Positions 17,619-28,732 are shown, counted from the stretch's first letter. The stretch is 64,000 nt of DNA from Nocardioides psychrotolerans (GCF_900113685.1 NZ_FOQG01000005.1:186001-250000); one strand, 5' to 3'. Made by a program: numbers and translations. Notes: generated by a model from the letters alone, not told the origin.

Positions 17619-17670
17619 GGGAGGGGCCACCTCCCGGCACAGATGAGAGGGGCCCACATGGACCCTTCTC
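17619..17670 (+). terminator. Two adjacent hairpins in the 491-base gap before kstR
   Basis: GGGAGG-ggcca-CCTCCC (17619-17635) is followed by an 11-pair stem with one G-U and one mismatch (17645-17670, loop acat). No T-run follows, so termination is plausible but unproven. The rest of the gap 17406-17896 holds a short coding-like remnant (see 17729) and nothing else I can name. Confidence 0.35.
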
Positions 17671-17728
17671 ACCCTCGGGACGCGGCTGCCACGAGCTGGT
17701 CGCGGGCCTGCGTGCTGCCGGCGACGGT

Positions 17729-17826
17729 GAAATGTCCAGCTCGAGGTCGCGGGTGAGGTAGCTGTCGGCGCCGGTGTTGATGCGCCGCAACATCGCGTTG
17801 ATGAAGCGGGTCACCCACCTGAGCAC
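17729..17826 (-). pseudogene. Short gene-like remnant of unknown family
   Basis: On the reverse strand the start of a 112-codon frame, RWVTRFINAMLRRINTGAD then SYLTRDLELD, has the codon use of real genes here. After about residue 31 (position 17730) the composition becomes random and low-quality to its stop at 17488. It looks like the 5' end of a lost or truncated gene. I do not recognise the family. Confidence 0.25.
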
Positions 17827-17896
17827 GTACTGGACTCACGTCACCTCCCGAGACCGGCAGCCGGAGACGGAAGGGTGGTGGCAGGTCGTGCGCCGG

Positions 17897-18499
17897 TCAG
17901 TCGCGCAGGAGCAGCCGCACGGCGTTCTCCATGTGGGCGCCGGTCTCGGCGGCGGTGGACCGGCCGGTGACCCAGGCGACCAGGGCCGAGAGCCAGACGT
18001 CGCCGATGACCCGGGCGATGGCGACGTCGTCGTCGGTGAGCTCGGTCGCTCCCGGGTGCATGGCCTGAGTGAGCATCGAGCTGAGCAGCATGCCGACCGA
18101 GTGGATCTCGTTGGCCACGGACGCGTCGGCGAACATGAAGGCCCGGGTCAGAGCCTCGGTGAGGTGAGGGTCGCCCTGGAGGCCGCGGGTGGTCTTCTTG
18201 AGCACGAAGATGACCCGCTCCGAGCTGGTGTCGCCCGGGATCGGCTTGTCACGGAAAGCCGCCTCGGCGTGCTCGAACTCGCTGGCCAGTGCCGAGACCA
18301 GCAGGTGGATCTTGGACGGGAAGTAGCGGTAGAGAGTCCCGAGGGCCACCTCCGCCTTGTCAGCGACGGCGCGCATCTGGACCGCGTCGAACCCGCCGTC
18401 ACGGGCCAGCTCGTAGGTGGCGTCGAGGATGCGTTTGCGGCGGTCGCGTTGTGCCGCAGATCCGAGATCGTCCACCGTCAGGGAGTTAGCACTGCTCAC
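17897..18499 (-). CDS. kstR: TetR-family transcriptional repressor KstR
   Basis: Master repressor of steroid catabolism, 200 residues. The N-terminal HTH domain (about 17-65) reads QRDRRKRILDATYELAR ... VQMRAVADKAEVALGTLYRYFPSK, nearly the same as M. tuberculosis KstR, including HLLVSALASEF just after. The C-terminal domain, which in KstR binds 3-oxo-steroid CoA thioesters, keeps LTEALTRAFMFADASVANE and ARVIGDVWLSALVAWVTGR. GTG 18499 is preceded by AAGGAG. A KstR box with a TATTAT -10 element lies about 115 nt upstream, indicating autoregulation. The start region forms a perfect hairpin (see 18497). Confidence 0.93.
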   Translation of the reverse strand: MSSANSLTVDDLGSAAQRDRRKRILDATYELARDGGFDAVQMRAVADKAEVALGTLYRYFPSKIHLLVSALASEFEHAEAAFRDKPIPGDTSSERVIFVLKKTTRGLQGDPHLTEALTRAFMFADASVANEIHSVGMLLSSMLTQAMHPGATELTDDDVAIARVIGDVWLSALVAWVTGRSTAAETGAHMENAVRLLLRD

Positions 18500-18514
18500 A
18501 AGGGACTCCTTGTG
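18497..18514 (-). promoter_or_regulatory. Hairpin over the kstR ribosome site and start codon
   Basis: Perfect inverted repeat CACAAGG-AGTC-CCTTGTG read on the kstR strand. The 5' arm and loop contain the AAGGAG ribosome site and the 3' arm ends with the GTG start, so the folded mRNA would hide both. It may lower or regulate KstR synthesis, or be a protein-binding palindrome. Confidence 0.5.
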
Positions 18515-18571
18515 CTCGGGGTGCGCGGCACGTCGCGACGGTGGAATGTGCCGAGGACCTGGGTGGTGTTG

Positions 18572-18587
18572 GATGACTCAGGTCATC
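18572..18587. promoter_or_regulatory. Inverted repeat in the kstR leader
   Basis: GATGAC-TCAG-GTCATC, perfect 6-bp arms, between the KstR box and the kstR start. It could be a second operator or an RNA hairpin in the kstR leader; it does not match the KstR or KstR2 consensus. Confidence 0.35.
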
Positions 18588-18612
18588 AGGCTAGCAATGA
18601 GTGGGTCATAAT

Positions 18613-18626
18613 AGGAACACGTTCCA
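18613..18626. promoter_or_regulatory. KstR operator 3 (kstR and perhaps the glycosyltransferase island)
   Basis: aggAACacGTTcca: perfect GGAAC-AC-GTTCC palindrome, consensus except for the first base. On the reverse strand it abuts TATTAT (18613-18608), a strong -10 for kstR. On the forward strand no clear -10 is visible before the glycosyltransferase 101 nt away, so control of that side is less certain. Confidence 0.72.
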
Positions 18627-18726
18627 CTTCGTCCGGCCCGGCGTGTCAGTCTTCCGGCAAGTGTCCGGATGTCGATGCGATCCCGCGGGGGTCGCATCAC
18701 CGTTACCCAGAGAGAGGTCGTGACGC

Positions 18727-20016
18727 GTGCGCATCGCCATGCTGTCCTACCGCAGCAAGTCGCACTGTGGGGGCCAAGGCATCTACCTGCGCCACCTCAG
18801 CCGAGAGCTCACCCGCCTCGGCCACACCGTCGAGGTGTTCTCCGGACAGCCCTACCCCGACCTCGACGAGGGCGTCGCCCTCACCAAGGTGCCGAGTCTC
18901 GACCTCTACCGCGAGCCCGACCCGTTCCGGGTGCCTCAGCTCAAGGAGTTCCGCGACCTGATCGACGTCGAGGAGTTCGCCACGATGTGCGCCGCGGGCT
19001 TCCCGGAGCCCAAGACGTTCTCCAAGCGGGTCGCGCGGCTGCTCGCCGAGCGCGTCGGTGACTTCGACATCGCCCATGACAACCAGGTGCTCGGCTACGG
19101 GATGCTCGACATCGAGAAGCTCGGGCTGCCCCTGATCACGACGCTGCACCACCCGATCACCTTCGACCGGCGCATCGACCTCGCGCAGACCCGCAACCCG
19201 TGGCGCAAGGTCACCCTGCGTCGTTGGTACGGCTTCCTGCGGATGCAGGGCAAGGTGGCCCGGCAGGCACGCAAGATCATGACCCCGTCGGAGACCTCCA
19301 AGCGCGACATCGCCACCGACTTCGGGGTGGACCCGGCGAAGATGCAGGTGATCCTGCTCGGCGTCGACGACGGCTTCAAGCCGCCCACCAAGCCGCGCGT
19401 CCCCGGCCGGATCATGGCGATGGCGAGCGCGGACGCCCCGATGAAGGGCATCGCCACGCTCCTCGAGGCCTTCGCCAAGCTGCGCACCGAGCGGGACGTC
19501 GAGCTGATCTTGGTGACGAAGCCGCAGGCCGGCGGTCGCACCGAGAAGCTCATCGAGAAGCTCTCGATCGGCGACGCGGTGCGCTTCGTCCACGGCGTCA
19601 GCGAGGAGGAGCTCGTGGACCTCATGGGCTCGGCCGAGCTCGCCTGCGTGCCTTCGCTCTACGAGGGCTTCTCGCTCCCGACCGCCGAGCTGATGGCCTG
19701 CGCGACGCCGCTGGTCGTCTCCCGCGCAGGTGCCATCCCGGAGGTGGTGGGCCCCGACGGTCTCTGCGCCGAGGTGGTCACCCCCGGGGACGTCGGCGAG
19801 CTCAAGGCCGCCATCGAGGGCCTGCTCGACGACCCCGCCAAGCGCGTGCGCATGGGCGCAGCCGGTCGTCAGCGGGTCGAGGAGCTGTTCAGCTGGCGAG
19901 CGGTCGCCGCGACCGTCGCCCAGGCCTATGGCGAGGTCATCGCCGACTTCGAGCACGAGCGTGCCGCCGGCGCGTCGACCGCAGGAACCGAGAGGAAGAA
20001 CCTTGCTGACCGTTGA
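18727..20016 (+). CDS. GT4-family glycosyltransferase
   Basis: GT-B fold retaining glycosyltransferase, 429 residues. N-terminal Rossmann part has the acceptor-side glycine motif SHCGGQGIYLRHL; the C-terminal part holds VSEEELVDLMGSAEL and the E-x7-E catalytic block YEGFSLPTAELMA. The GTG start follows AGAGAGGT. It overlaps the next gene by 14 bp and is first in a three-gene run with a methyltransferase and a prenyltransferase-like protein. Donor and acceptor are unknown. Its position between kstR and fadE34 suggests a role in steroid or envelope-lipid metabolism. Confidence 0.85.
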   Translation: MRIAMLSYRSKSHCGGQGIYLRHLSRELTRLGHTVEVFSGQPYPDLDEGVALTKVPSLDLYREPDPFRVPQLKEFRDLIDVEEFATMCAAGFPEPKTFSKRVARLLAERVGDFDIAHDNQVLGYGMLDIEKLGLPLITTLHHPITFDRRIDLAQTRNPWRKVTLRRWYGFLRMQGKVARQARKIMTPSETSKRDIATDFGVDPAKMQVILLGVDDGFKPPTKPRVPGRIMAMASADAPMKGIATLLEAFAKLRTERDVELILVTKPQAGGRTEKLIEKLSIGDAVRFVHGVSEEELVDLMGSAELACVPSLYEGFSLPTAELMACATPLVVSRAGAIPEVVGPDGLCAEVVTPGDVGELKAAIEGLLDDPAKRVRMGAAGRQRVEELFSWRAVAATVAQAYGEVIADFEHERAAGASTAGTERKNLADR

Positions 20017-20770
20017 TTTCGACCGCCTGGGCCTGAAGGCCGGCGACCGGGTCCTCGACATGGGGTGTGGCGCAGGTCGCCACGCGTTCGAGATGTATCG
20101 CCGCGGGGGAGACGTGGTGGCGTTCGACATGGACGCCGACGAGCTCTCCGGGGTGCTCGAGCTCTTCTCCGCGATGAAGCAGGCCGGCGAGGTGCCGGTG
20201 GGCGCCGAGGCCGACATCAAGCAGGGCGACGCGCTCCAGCTGCCCTTCGCCGACGGTGAGTTCGACCGGATCGTCGCGGCCGAGGTGCTCGAGCACATCC
20301 ACGCCGACGTGGAGGCCATCAAGGAGCTGGTCCGTGTGCTGCGACCTGGCGGCACCATGGCGATCTCCGTGCCCCGTTGGCTGCCCGAGGTCATCAACTG
20401 GAAGCTGTCGGACGACTACCACAACGCCGAGGGCGGCCACATCCGGATCTACACCGACCACGAGCTGGTCGACAAGGTCACCAAGGCCGGCCGCTTCAAC
20501 GACGGCACGCCCGGCGAGGCGATGGTCTTCGAGGGCAAGGGCTACGCCCACGGGCTGCACGCGCCCTACTGGTGGATCAAGTGCGCGGTCGGTGTCACCA
20601 ACGACGACCACCCGCTCGCCAAGGCCTACCACAAGCTCCTCGTGTGGGAGATCATGAAGCAGCCCAAGGCCCTGCAGCTCGCCGGCAAGGTGCTCGACCC
20701 GATGATCGGCAAGAGCATGGTGCTCTACTTCCGCAAGCCCGAGACCGATGCCCTGGACGGCAATGTCTGA
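20003..20770 (+). CDS. Class I SAM-dependent methyltransferase
   Basis: 255 residues. SAM-binding motif I VLDMGCGAGRHAFEM, acidic residue VVAFDMD, motif GDALQLPFADGEFDRIVAAEVLEHI and motif IVRVLRPGG-like LVRVLRPGGTMAISVP. C-terminal cap of about 100 residues (GHIRIYTDHELVDKV, HAPYWWIKCAVG) differs from UbiE/COQ5 enzymes. The start is TTG 20003, inside the end of the glycosyltransferase gene, with GAGAGGAAG just upstream; no ATG fits. Tight overlap on both sides shows one operon. The substrate is probably the product of the neighbouring enzymes, but this is inference. Confidence 0.82.
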   Translation: MLTVDFDRLGLKAGDRVLDMGCGAGRHAFEMYRRGGDVVAFDMDADELSGVLELFSAMKQAGEVPVGAEADIKQGDALQLPFADGEFDRIVAAEVLEHIHADVEAIKELVRVLRPGGTMAISVPRWLPEVINWKLSDDYHNAEGGHIRIYTDHELVDKVTKAGRFNDGTPGEAMVFEGKGYAHGLHAPYWWIKCAVGVTNDDHPLAKAYHKLLVWEIMKQPKALQLAGKVLDPMIGKSMVLYFRKPETDALDGNV

Positions 20771-21848
20771 CCCGTTGGCGCGGATCCCCTACGTCGACGG
20801 CATCCTGACCGCGGCCCAGGTCGCAGAGACCGCGGCGTCGATCGCGGCGATGCAGGAGCCGAGCGGGGCGATCCCGTGGACGGTGGGCGAGCACGTCGAC
20901 ATCTGGAACCACGTCGAGGCGGCCATGGCGCTCCTCGTCGGTGGCGAGGTGGAGGCCGCCGAGCGTGCCTATGCCTGGGTCCCGACGATGCAACGCGAGG
21001 ACGGCTCGTGGCCGATGAAGATCGTGGCCGGTGAGGTCGACGACCCGCGCGGCGAGGTCAACATGTCGGCCTACTTCGCGGTCGGCATCTGGCACCACTG
21101 GCTCGTACGCCGTGACATCGGCTTCGTCCGGCGCCACTGGCCCTCGGTGCGCGCCGGCCTCGACTGGGTTGTGTCGCAGCAGGTGGCCTTCGGCGGCATC
21201 AACTGGACCCCGACCGAGAGCTTCTCGCTGCTCACCGGCTGCTCGAGCATCTACCACTCGCTCCGCGCCGGTGTGGCGTTGGCCGACCTGCTCGACGACC
21301 CGCAGCCGGAGTGGGAGATCGCGGGCGGCCGTCTCGGGCACGCCGTGCGCGAGCACGCCGACATGTTCGAGGACAAGGCGAACTACTCGATGGACTGGTA
21401 CTACCCGGTCCTCGGTGGAGCTGTCCGCGGCGACGCCGCCTACGCGCTGCTCGAGACGCGGTGGGACGACTTCGTGGTGCCGGGCCTCGGCATCCACTGC
21501 GTCGACACCAACCCGTGGGTGACCGGCGCGGAGACCTGTGAGCTCGCGATGGCCCTCGACGCGATCGGCGACCACCGCCGCGCCCTGCGGCTGGTGAGCG
21601 ACATGCAGCACCTGCGGGGCGAGGACGGGAAGTACTGGACCGGCTGGGTCTACGGCGACGACGTCAACTGGCCGCACGAGCACACGACGTACACCGCTGC
21701 TGCCGTGATCCTCGCGATCGACGCCCTCGGGGAGACCCACGGCCACAGCACGGCCGGCTCGGGCATCATGCGCGGTACGTCGCTGGCGCCGCACTTCGCC
21801 GAGCTGATGCTCGAGTGCGAGTGCACCGTGGGGGATCCGGTCGGCTGA
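20763..21848 (+). CDS. Prenyltransferase / six-hairpin-like alpha-alpha barrel protein
   Basis: 361 residues resembling proteins annotated prenyltransferase in actinobacteria, with repeated helical hairpins of the (alpha/alpha)6 type: GAIPWTVGEHVDIWNHVEAAMAL, QREDGSWPMK, SIYHSLRAG, GKYWTGWVYGDDVNWPHEHTTYTAAA. Conserved Trp, His and Asp residues in these repeats (DGSWP, WPHEHTTYT) recall both terpene-cyclase/prenyltransferase barrels and glycosidases. Starts 8 bp inside the methyltransferase gene. No signal peptide. True activity is unknown; a glycan- or isoprenoid-acting enzyme is the fair statement. Confidence 0.65.
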   Translation: MSDPLARIPYVDGILTAAQVAETAASIAAMQEPSGAIPWTVGEHVDIWNHVEAAMALLVGGEVEAAERAYAWVPTMQREDGSWPMKIVAGEVDDPRGEVNMSAYFAVGIWHHWLVRRDIGFVRRHWPSVRAGLDWVVSQQVAFGGINWTPTESFSLLTGCSSIYHSLRAGVALADLLDDPQPEWEIAGGRLGHAVREHADMFEDKANYSMDWYYPVLGGAVRGDAAYALLETRWDDFVVPGLGIHCVDTNPWVTGAETCELAMALDAIGDHRRALRLVSDMQHLRGEDGKYWTGWVYGDDVNWPHEHTTYTAAAVILAIDALGETHGHSTAGSGIMRGTSLAPHFAELMLECECTVGDPVG

Positions 21849-21854
21849 GGCGCG

Positions 21855-24731
<2,877 letters not shown>

Positions 24732-24762
24732 CCTGCTGCTGACCTGCTGCTGACCGGCTGGC

Positions 24763-24809
24763 GACCGGGGAGGAAATCACGCACCCGCTGCGTGATTTCC
24801 TCCCCGGTC
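24763..24809. repeat. 47-bp perfect palindromic element, copy 1
   Basis: Perfect 21-bp arms (GACCGGGGAGGAAATCACGC plus A) around loop cccgc. No T-run, so it may act as a bidirectional terminator or be a dispersed palindromic repeat. A degenerate second copy lies at 25847 inside the next gene. Between fadE34 and the element there are short direct repeats of ctgacctgctg (24729-24757). Confidence 0.85.
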
Positions 24810-24904
24810 GGCGCCGGGCTCTCGAGCGCGTGTCCTCAGGGGCTCGTCCACAGGCCCGACCAGTGCCACTGGCCGTTGGTCTCGCCCCGCGGCAGGCTCG
24901 CCGC

Positions 24905-25981
24905 ATGGAGCAGAAGACGTACGAAGCGCTGCTGAAGCGTCAGGACGGCGTGATCTCGCGGCGCCAGGTGAGGGGGCTCGGAGGCAACGACCGCGACCTT
25001 GCCCGCCTGGTGCGGCAACGCGAGCTGACGCGCCTCCACACTGGCGTCTACATCGACCACACCGGCGAGCCCACCTGGCGGCAGCGAGCCTGGGCGGCGG
25101 TGCTGCTGCACCACCCTTCTGCCCTGGCTGGAGCAGCCGCGCTGCACGCCCACGGGCTGACGTCCGTGAGGGCGCCCGAGGTCATCACGGTGGTCGTGGC
25201 CGCCGGCCGCAGCGTCGATGATCCCTCAGGCGTGAGCACGAGCCGGCTGCGTTGCTACGACGACGCGGTGCAGCACCACCTCAGCCCGCCCCGGCTGCGT
25301 CTAGAGCACGCGGTCGTGATGCACGCCTCGGCCGCCCGCGACGAGGACACCGCCGTGGCACGGCTGGCAGACGCGGTGCAGTCGCGTCGTACGACCCCTG
25401 CCCGGCTGCTGTCCGCGCTCGAGCTGCTGCCCCGGTTGCCGCGGCGCGCTCTGGTGCGGGAGGTCCTCAACGACGTGGCCAGTGGTGCCTACTCCGCCAT
25501 GGAGCGGCGCTTCCTCCTCGGTGTCGAGCGGGCGCACGGGCTGCCGGTCGGAGCCCGCCAGGTGCGAGTCACGCACGGCGACCGTGTGGCTTTCCAGGAT
25601 GTCGCCTACCCCGAGCAGGCCACGGTCGTGGAGTTGGACGGGCGGCTCGGCCACGAGCGCGCATCTGATCGCTGGGCCGACCTCGAGGGTGACTTGGACG
25701 CCCTCGTCGCGGGTGAGGCCACGCTCCGCGCGGGCTGGCGTCAGGTGATCGCCCAGTGCCGCCTCGCGGGCGTGCTCGGGCGGGTGCCCGTGGCGCGCGG
25801 GTGGGAGGGCGCGGTGCGCGCCTGCTTGCCCGAGTGCGAGGCAGTCGACCGGGGAGGATCCCACGCACCGCTGCGTGACTTCCTCCCCCGTTCGGTCCCG
25901 GTCCGGGTGAGCACCATTGCGCCGTCTCGGCGGGCCGTGCACCATCGCGCCGACTGGGCTCAGGTGTGCTCGCGGCGGTAG
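24905..25981 (+). CDS. AbiEi-like N-terminal / DUF559-like nuclease-fold protein
   Basis: 358 residues. The first 60 resemble the AbiEi antitoxin winged-helix domain (ALLKRQDGVISRRQVRGLG, RELTRLHTGVYIDHTG); the C-terminal part (about 190-300) resembles DUF559/Vsr-type nuclease folds (VAFQDVAYPEQATVVELDGRLGH, Asp and Glu positions of a PD-(D/E)XK site). Many actinobacteria carry numerous copies of such genes with no known toxin partner; none is adjacent here. The last ~45 codons come from a degenerate copy of the palindromic element at 25847, so the tail (APLRDFLPRSVPVRV) is repeat-derived and the native end was probably earlier. It converges on and overlaps the esterase gene by 22 bp. Confidence 0.65.
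   Translation: MEQKTYEALLKRQDGVISRRQVRGLGGNDRDLARLVRQRELTRLHTGVYIDHTGEPTWRQRAWAAVLLHHPSALAGAAALHAHGLTSVRAPEVITVVVAAGRSVDDPSGVSTSRLRCYDDAVQHHLSPPRLRLEHAVVMHASAARDEDTAVARLADAVQSRRTTPARLLSALELLPRLPRRALVREVLNDVASGAYSAMERRFLLGVERAHGLPVGARQVRVTHGDRVAFQDVAYPEQATVVELDGRLGHERASDRWADLEGDLDALVAGEATLRAGWRQVIAQCRLAGVLGRVPVARGWEGAVRACLPECEAVDRGGSHAPLRDFLPRSVPVRVSTIAPSRRAVHHRADWAQVCSRR
25847..25897. repeat. Palindromic element, copy 2 (degenerate), inside a reading frame
   Basis: Left arm matches copy 1 at 18 of 21 positions (AAT replaced by TCC); the right arm has one substitution and a small insertion (TGCGTGACTTCCTCCCCCGTTC). Loop ccgc. It supplies coding sequence to the 3' end of the DUF559-like gene. 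Confidence 0.75.
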
Positions 25982-27186
25982 GTGTTCCAGTGCCAGTGCA
26001 GGTAGCGATCGATCGCGCGCACGATGTGAGCGGAGCGGATCGAGGGGAAGACGTCGAAGGCGTGCTGGGCGCCGGGGAGCTCGGCATAGACGACCGTCCG
26101 CTTGGAGACCCGGCGCAGCTTCTCGACGAACAGTCGGGCCTGGTCGACGTGGGCGAGGGAGTCGTGGGCGCCGTGGAGCACGAAGAAGTCGGGTGCGTCG
26201 GGGGTGATCCGCAGGATGGGGGAGGCGTCCTCGAAGGCCTCGGGGTCACACTCCCAACGCTTCTTGAGGACGCGGGGGCCGAGGAACCGATCGCGCATCA
26301 AGATGGCGCTCTTGAGACCGGTCGAGCCCGCGAAGTCATAGATGCCGTAGTGGGGGACGGCGCACTGCACCGAGGCGTCGGCGTCCTCGAAGCCCGGCTG
26401 CCACGAGGTGTCACCGGCGGTGAGCGCCGCGAGCGAGACCAGGTGGCCTCCGGCAGAGCCGCCGGTGATGGCGATGTAGTCGGGGTTGCCGCCGTAGGAC
26501 CCGATGTGCTCGCGGATCCAGGCGATGGCCTGCTTGACGTCGATGACCTGCGCGGGGAACGGGTCGCGCGGCGTGAGGCGGTAGTTGATCGCGACGCACA
26601 CCCAGCCCTTGGCCGCGAGGTGCTGCATCAGCGGGATGCCCTGCTCCTCCTTCTTGCCGATGGTCCAGCCGCCGCCGTGCACCTGCAGGAGCACCGGAGC
26701 ACCCTCGGGCGGACGGCCGACCGGGAGGTAGATGTCGAGGAGGCCCCGCTTGCCGTGGTCGTTGTAGGCGATGTTGCGCTCGACGCGGACCTGGTCGTTG
26801 CGCAGGCGGAAGGGGTAGACGAGCTTGCGCCACGGCACGGCGAGCTCCGCCGGCGTGGGCGCGTGGTCGAGCTGCTCGACGTAGTCGAGGCCGATACCCT
26901 CCGCCAGTGCGTCCTCGACCTCGGTGCCGACGCGGCGGGCCTGGTCGACCAGGAAGAGGAGCCCCGCGGCGCTCGCACCGGCCAGGGCGAGGCCGAGCGG
27001 GTCACGCCGGCGACCCGTCGCGTGGGTGATGGCGTCGGCCGCCGTGAACGCGAGCACCTGCGGTGCCAGCTCACCGGTCAACCACCCGGCGAAGAACACG
27101 GAGAAGCTGACGCGGAAGCCCGGCAGCGGTCGGATGGCGTTGGCCGTGAGAGCGGCGATGACGACCTGGCGACGAAGGAAGCCCAT
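25960..27186 (-). CDS. LipC-like alpha/beta-hydrolase esterase
   Basis: 408-residue esterase of the hormone-sensitive-lipase type. An N-terminal region with two hydrophobic stretches (about 28-55, 70-95) suggests membrane association. The catalytic domain starts near 150 (LDIYLP): oxyanion motif HGGGW, nucleophile in GGSAGG, Asp near HGAHDSLAHV and His in GAQHAFDVF. M. tuberculosis LipC (Rv0220, 403 residues) has the same size and is likewise next to a wax-ester synthase gene. A KstR box lies 24 nt upstream of the ATG. Substrate probably acyl esters. Confidence 0.85.
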   Translation of the reverse strand: MGFLRRQVVIAALTANAIRPLPGFRVSFSVFFAGWLTGELAPQVLAFTAADAITHATGRRRDPLGLALAGASAAGLLFLVDQARRVGTEVEDALAEGIGLDYVEQLDHAPTPAELAVPWRKLVYPFRLRNDQVRVERNIAYNDHGKRGLLDIYLPVGRPPEGAPVLLQVHGGGWTIGKKEEQGIPLMQHLAAKGWVCVAINYRLTPRDPFPAQVIDVKQAIAWIREHIGSYGGNPDYIAITGGSAGGHLVSLAALTAGDTSWQPGFEDADASVQCAVPHYGIYDFAGSTGLKSAILMRDRFLGPRVLKKRWECDPEAFEDASPILRITPDAPDFFVLHGAHDSLAHVDQARLFVEKLRRVSKRTVVYAELPGAQHAFDVFPSIRSAHIVRAIDRYLHWHWNTYRREHT

Positions 27187-27209
27187 AACACCAGGCTAGA
27201 CGACTCGTT

Positions 27210-27223
27210 GAGAACACGTTCTA
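27210..27223. promoter_or_regulatory. KstR operator 5 (LipC-like / WS-DGAT pair)
   Basis: gagAACacGTTcta, palindrome AGAAC-AC-GTTCT; consensus except for the first base. It lies between divergent genes, 24 nt from the esterase ATG and 15 nt from the acyltransferase ATG, close enough to overlap both promoters. Confidence 0.7.
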
Positions 27224-27238
27224 CTTCCCACGCCTAGG

Positions 27239-28705
27239 ATGCCGATCATGGACCGCCTGTCAGGCCTCGACGCCAGCTTCCTCTACCTGGAGACGCCGGC
27301 CCAGCTCATGCACGTCTGCGGGCTGATCGTCCTCGACCCGGCGACCATGCCGGCGCCGTACTCCTTCGGGGCCATGCAGGAGGCGATCGACCAGCAGGTC
27401 AAGGGCGTCCCGGCGTTCACCCGCAAGCTGCGCCGCGTGCCGATGGGGCTCGACCACCCGATCTGGGTGCGGGACAAGCAGTTCGACATCGAGCGTCACG
27501 TGCACCGGCTGGCCCTGCCGAGCCCGGGCGGCTACGCCGAGCTGGTGTCGCTCGCCTCCCACCTCGCCGCACTGCCGCTGGACCGCTCGCGACCCCTGTG
27601 GGAGATGTGGGTGATCGAGGGCTACGAGGGCGGCGACAAGGTCGTGGTCTTCACCAAGATGCACCACGCGACGGTCGACGGGGTCTCGGGCTCCAACCTG
27701 ATCTCCCACCTGTGCGCGCTCGAGCCGGACGCCGAGCCGATGGCGCTGATGGCGGGGGAGAAGCACGGTCGCGAGGCCGGAGCGCGCGAGCTGTTGGGGC
27801 GCGCGGTCCTCGCCAACCTCACCCGACCGGTGCACGCCGCTCGCATCCTGGCCCCGACGGCCAAGGGGGTGACGCGCACGATCAGCCGCGCCCGAGCCGG
27901 CACGGCGATGGCCGCGCCCCTCACGGCCCCCCGTACGTCGTTCAACGGCACCATCACCGGCCACCGCACCATCGGGGTGACCGACCTCGACCTGGAGGTG
28001 GTGCGCGACATCAAGACCGCCACGGGCACGACCGTCAACGACGTCGTGCTGACGCTCGCCGGTGGCGCCCTGCGCGCCTACCTCGAAGAGCGCGACGAGC
28101 TGCCCGACAGCTCGCTGCTCGCCTCGGTGCCGGTGAGCGTGCGCGAGCAGTCGAGACGCGACGGCGGGGCCAACAAGGTCTCCACGCTCTTCGCCCGGCT
28201 GGGCACCGACGTCGAGGACCCGCTCGAGCGGCTCCAGGACATGGCGCAGTCCAACCGCCACGCCAAGGAGCACCACAACGCGATCAGCGCCGACGCGCTG
28301 CAGGACTGGGCGGAGTTCGCTGCCCCACGCACCTTCGGCCTCGCGGTGCGGGCCTACGCCGGGCTGCGGTTGGCCGAGAAGCACCCGGTGGTCCACAACC
28401 TCGTGATCTCCAACGTGCCCGGGCCGCCCATGCCGCTCTTCTTCATGGGGGCGCAGATCATCGGTCTCTATCCGCTCGGCCCGGTCTTCCACGGCGCCGG
28501 CGTCAACATCACGGTCATGTCCAACGACGGCCGTCTGAACGTCGGCGTGATCGCGTGCCGCGAGTCGATGCCCGACGTGGAGTCGCTGGTCAAGCACTTC
28601 CCCCTCGAGCTGGAGCGGCTGAGCCAGGCCGTCGCAGCGGCGAGCGACGAGGCGACGCCGCTGGAGAAGGCTCGCGCCAGGAAGCGGTCGAAGCCTCCGG
28701 CCTGA
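27239..28705 (+). CDS. Wax ester synthase / diacylglycerol acyltransferase (WS/DGAT)
   Basis: 488 residues. Condenses acyl-CoA with an alcohol or diacylglycerol to form storage lipid, at the membrane or lipid-droplet surface. Signature start RLSGLDASFLYLETP, catalytic HHATVDG (about 142-148, HHxxxDG) and the C-terminal block NLVISNVPGPPMPLFFMGAQI with NVPGP. ATG 27248 is an alternative start with AGGAT 9 nt upstream; 27239 leaves almost no leader after the KstR box. M. tuberculosis Rv0221 is the likely counterpart, beside lipC as here. Confidence 0.9.
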   Translation: MPIMDRLSGLDASFLYLETPAQLMHVCGLIVLDPATMPAPYSFGAMQEAIDQQVKGVPAFTRKLRRVPMGLDHPIWVRDKQFDIERHVHRLALPSPGGYAELVSLASHLAALPLDRSRPLWEMWVIEGYEGGDKVVVFTKMHHATVDGVSGSNLISHLCALEPDAEPMALMAGEKHGREAGARELLGRAVLANLTRPVHAARILAPTAKGVTRTISRARAGTAMAAPLTAPRTSFNGTITGHRTIGVTDLDLEVVRDIKTATGTTVNDVVLTLAGGALRAYLEERDELPDSSLLASVPVSVREQSRRDGGANKVSTLFARLGTDVEDPLERLQDMAQSNRHAKEHHNAISADALQDWAEFAAPRTFGLAVRAYAGLRLAEKHPVVHNLVISNVPGPPMPLFFMGAQIIGLYPLGPVFHGAGVNITVMSNDGRLNVGVIACRESMPDVESLVKHFPLELERLSQAVAAASDEATPLEKARARKRSKPPA

Positions 28706-28732
28706 TCTCGCAGGGTCGGGGGCGTGGCAGGC

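Noticed and set aside
18497..18514. Reading this palindrome as a KstR2 operator
   Set aside because: The KstR2 consensus has CAAG and CTTG two bases apart; here they are six apart, and its position on the kstR start suits an RNA hairpin better.
24763..24809. CRISPR repeat
   Set aside because: Only two diverged copies separated by a gene; no regular spacers or cas genes.
24905..25981. Toxin-antitoxin or defence system at the AbiEi-like gene
   Set aside because: No AbiEii-type nucleotidyltransferase partner is adjacent; such single genes are common in actinobacteria.
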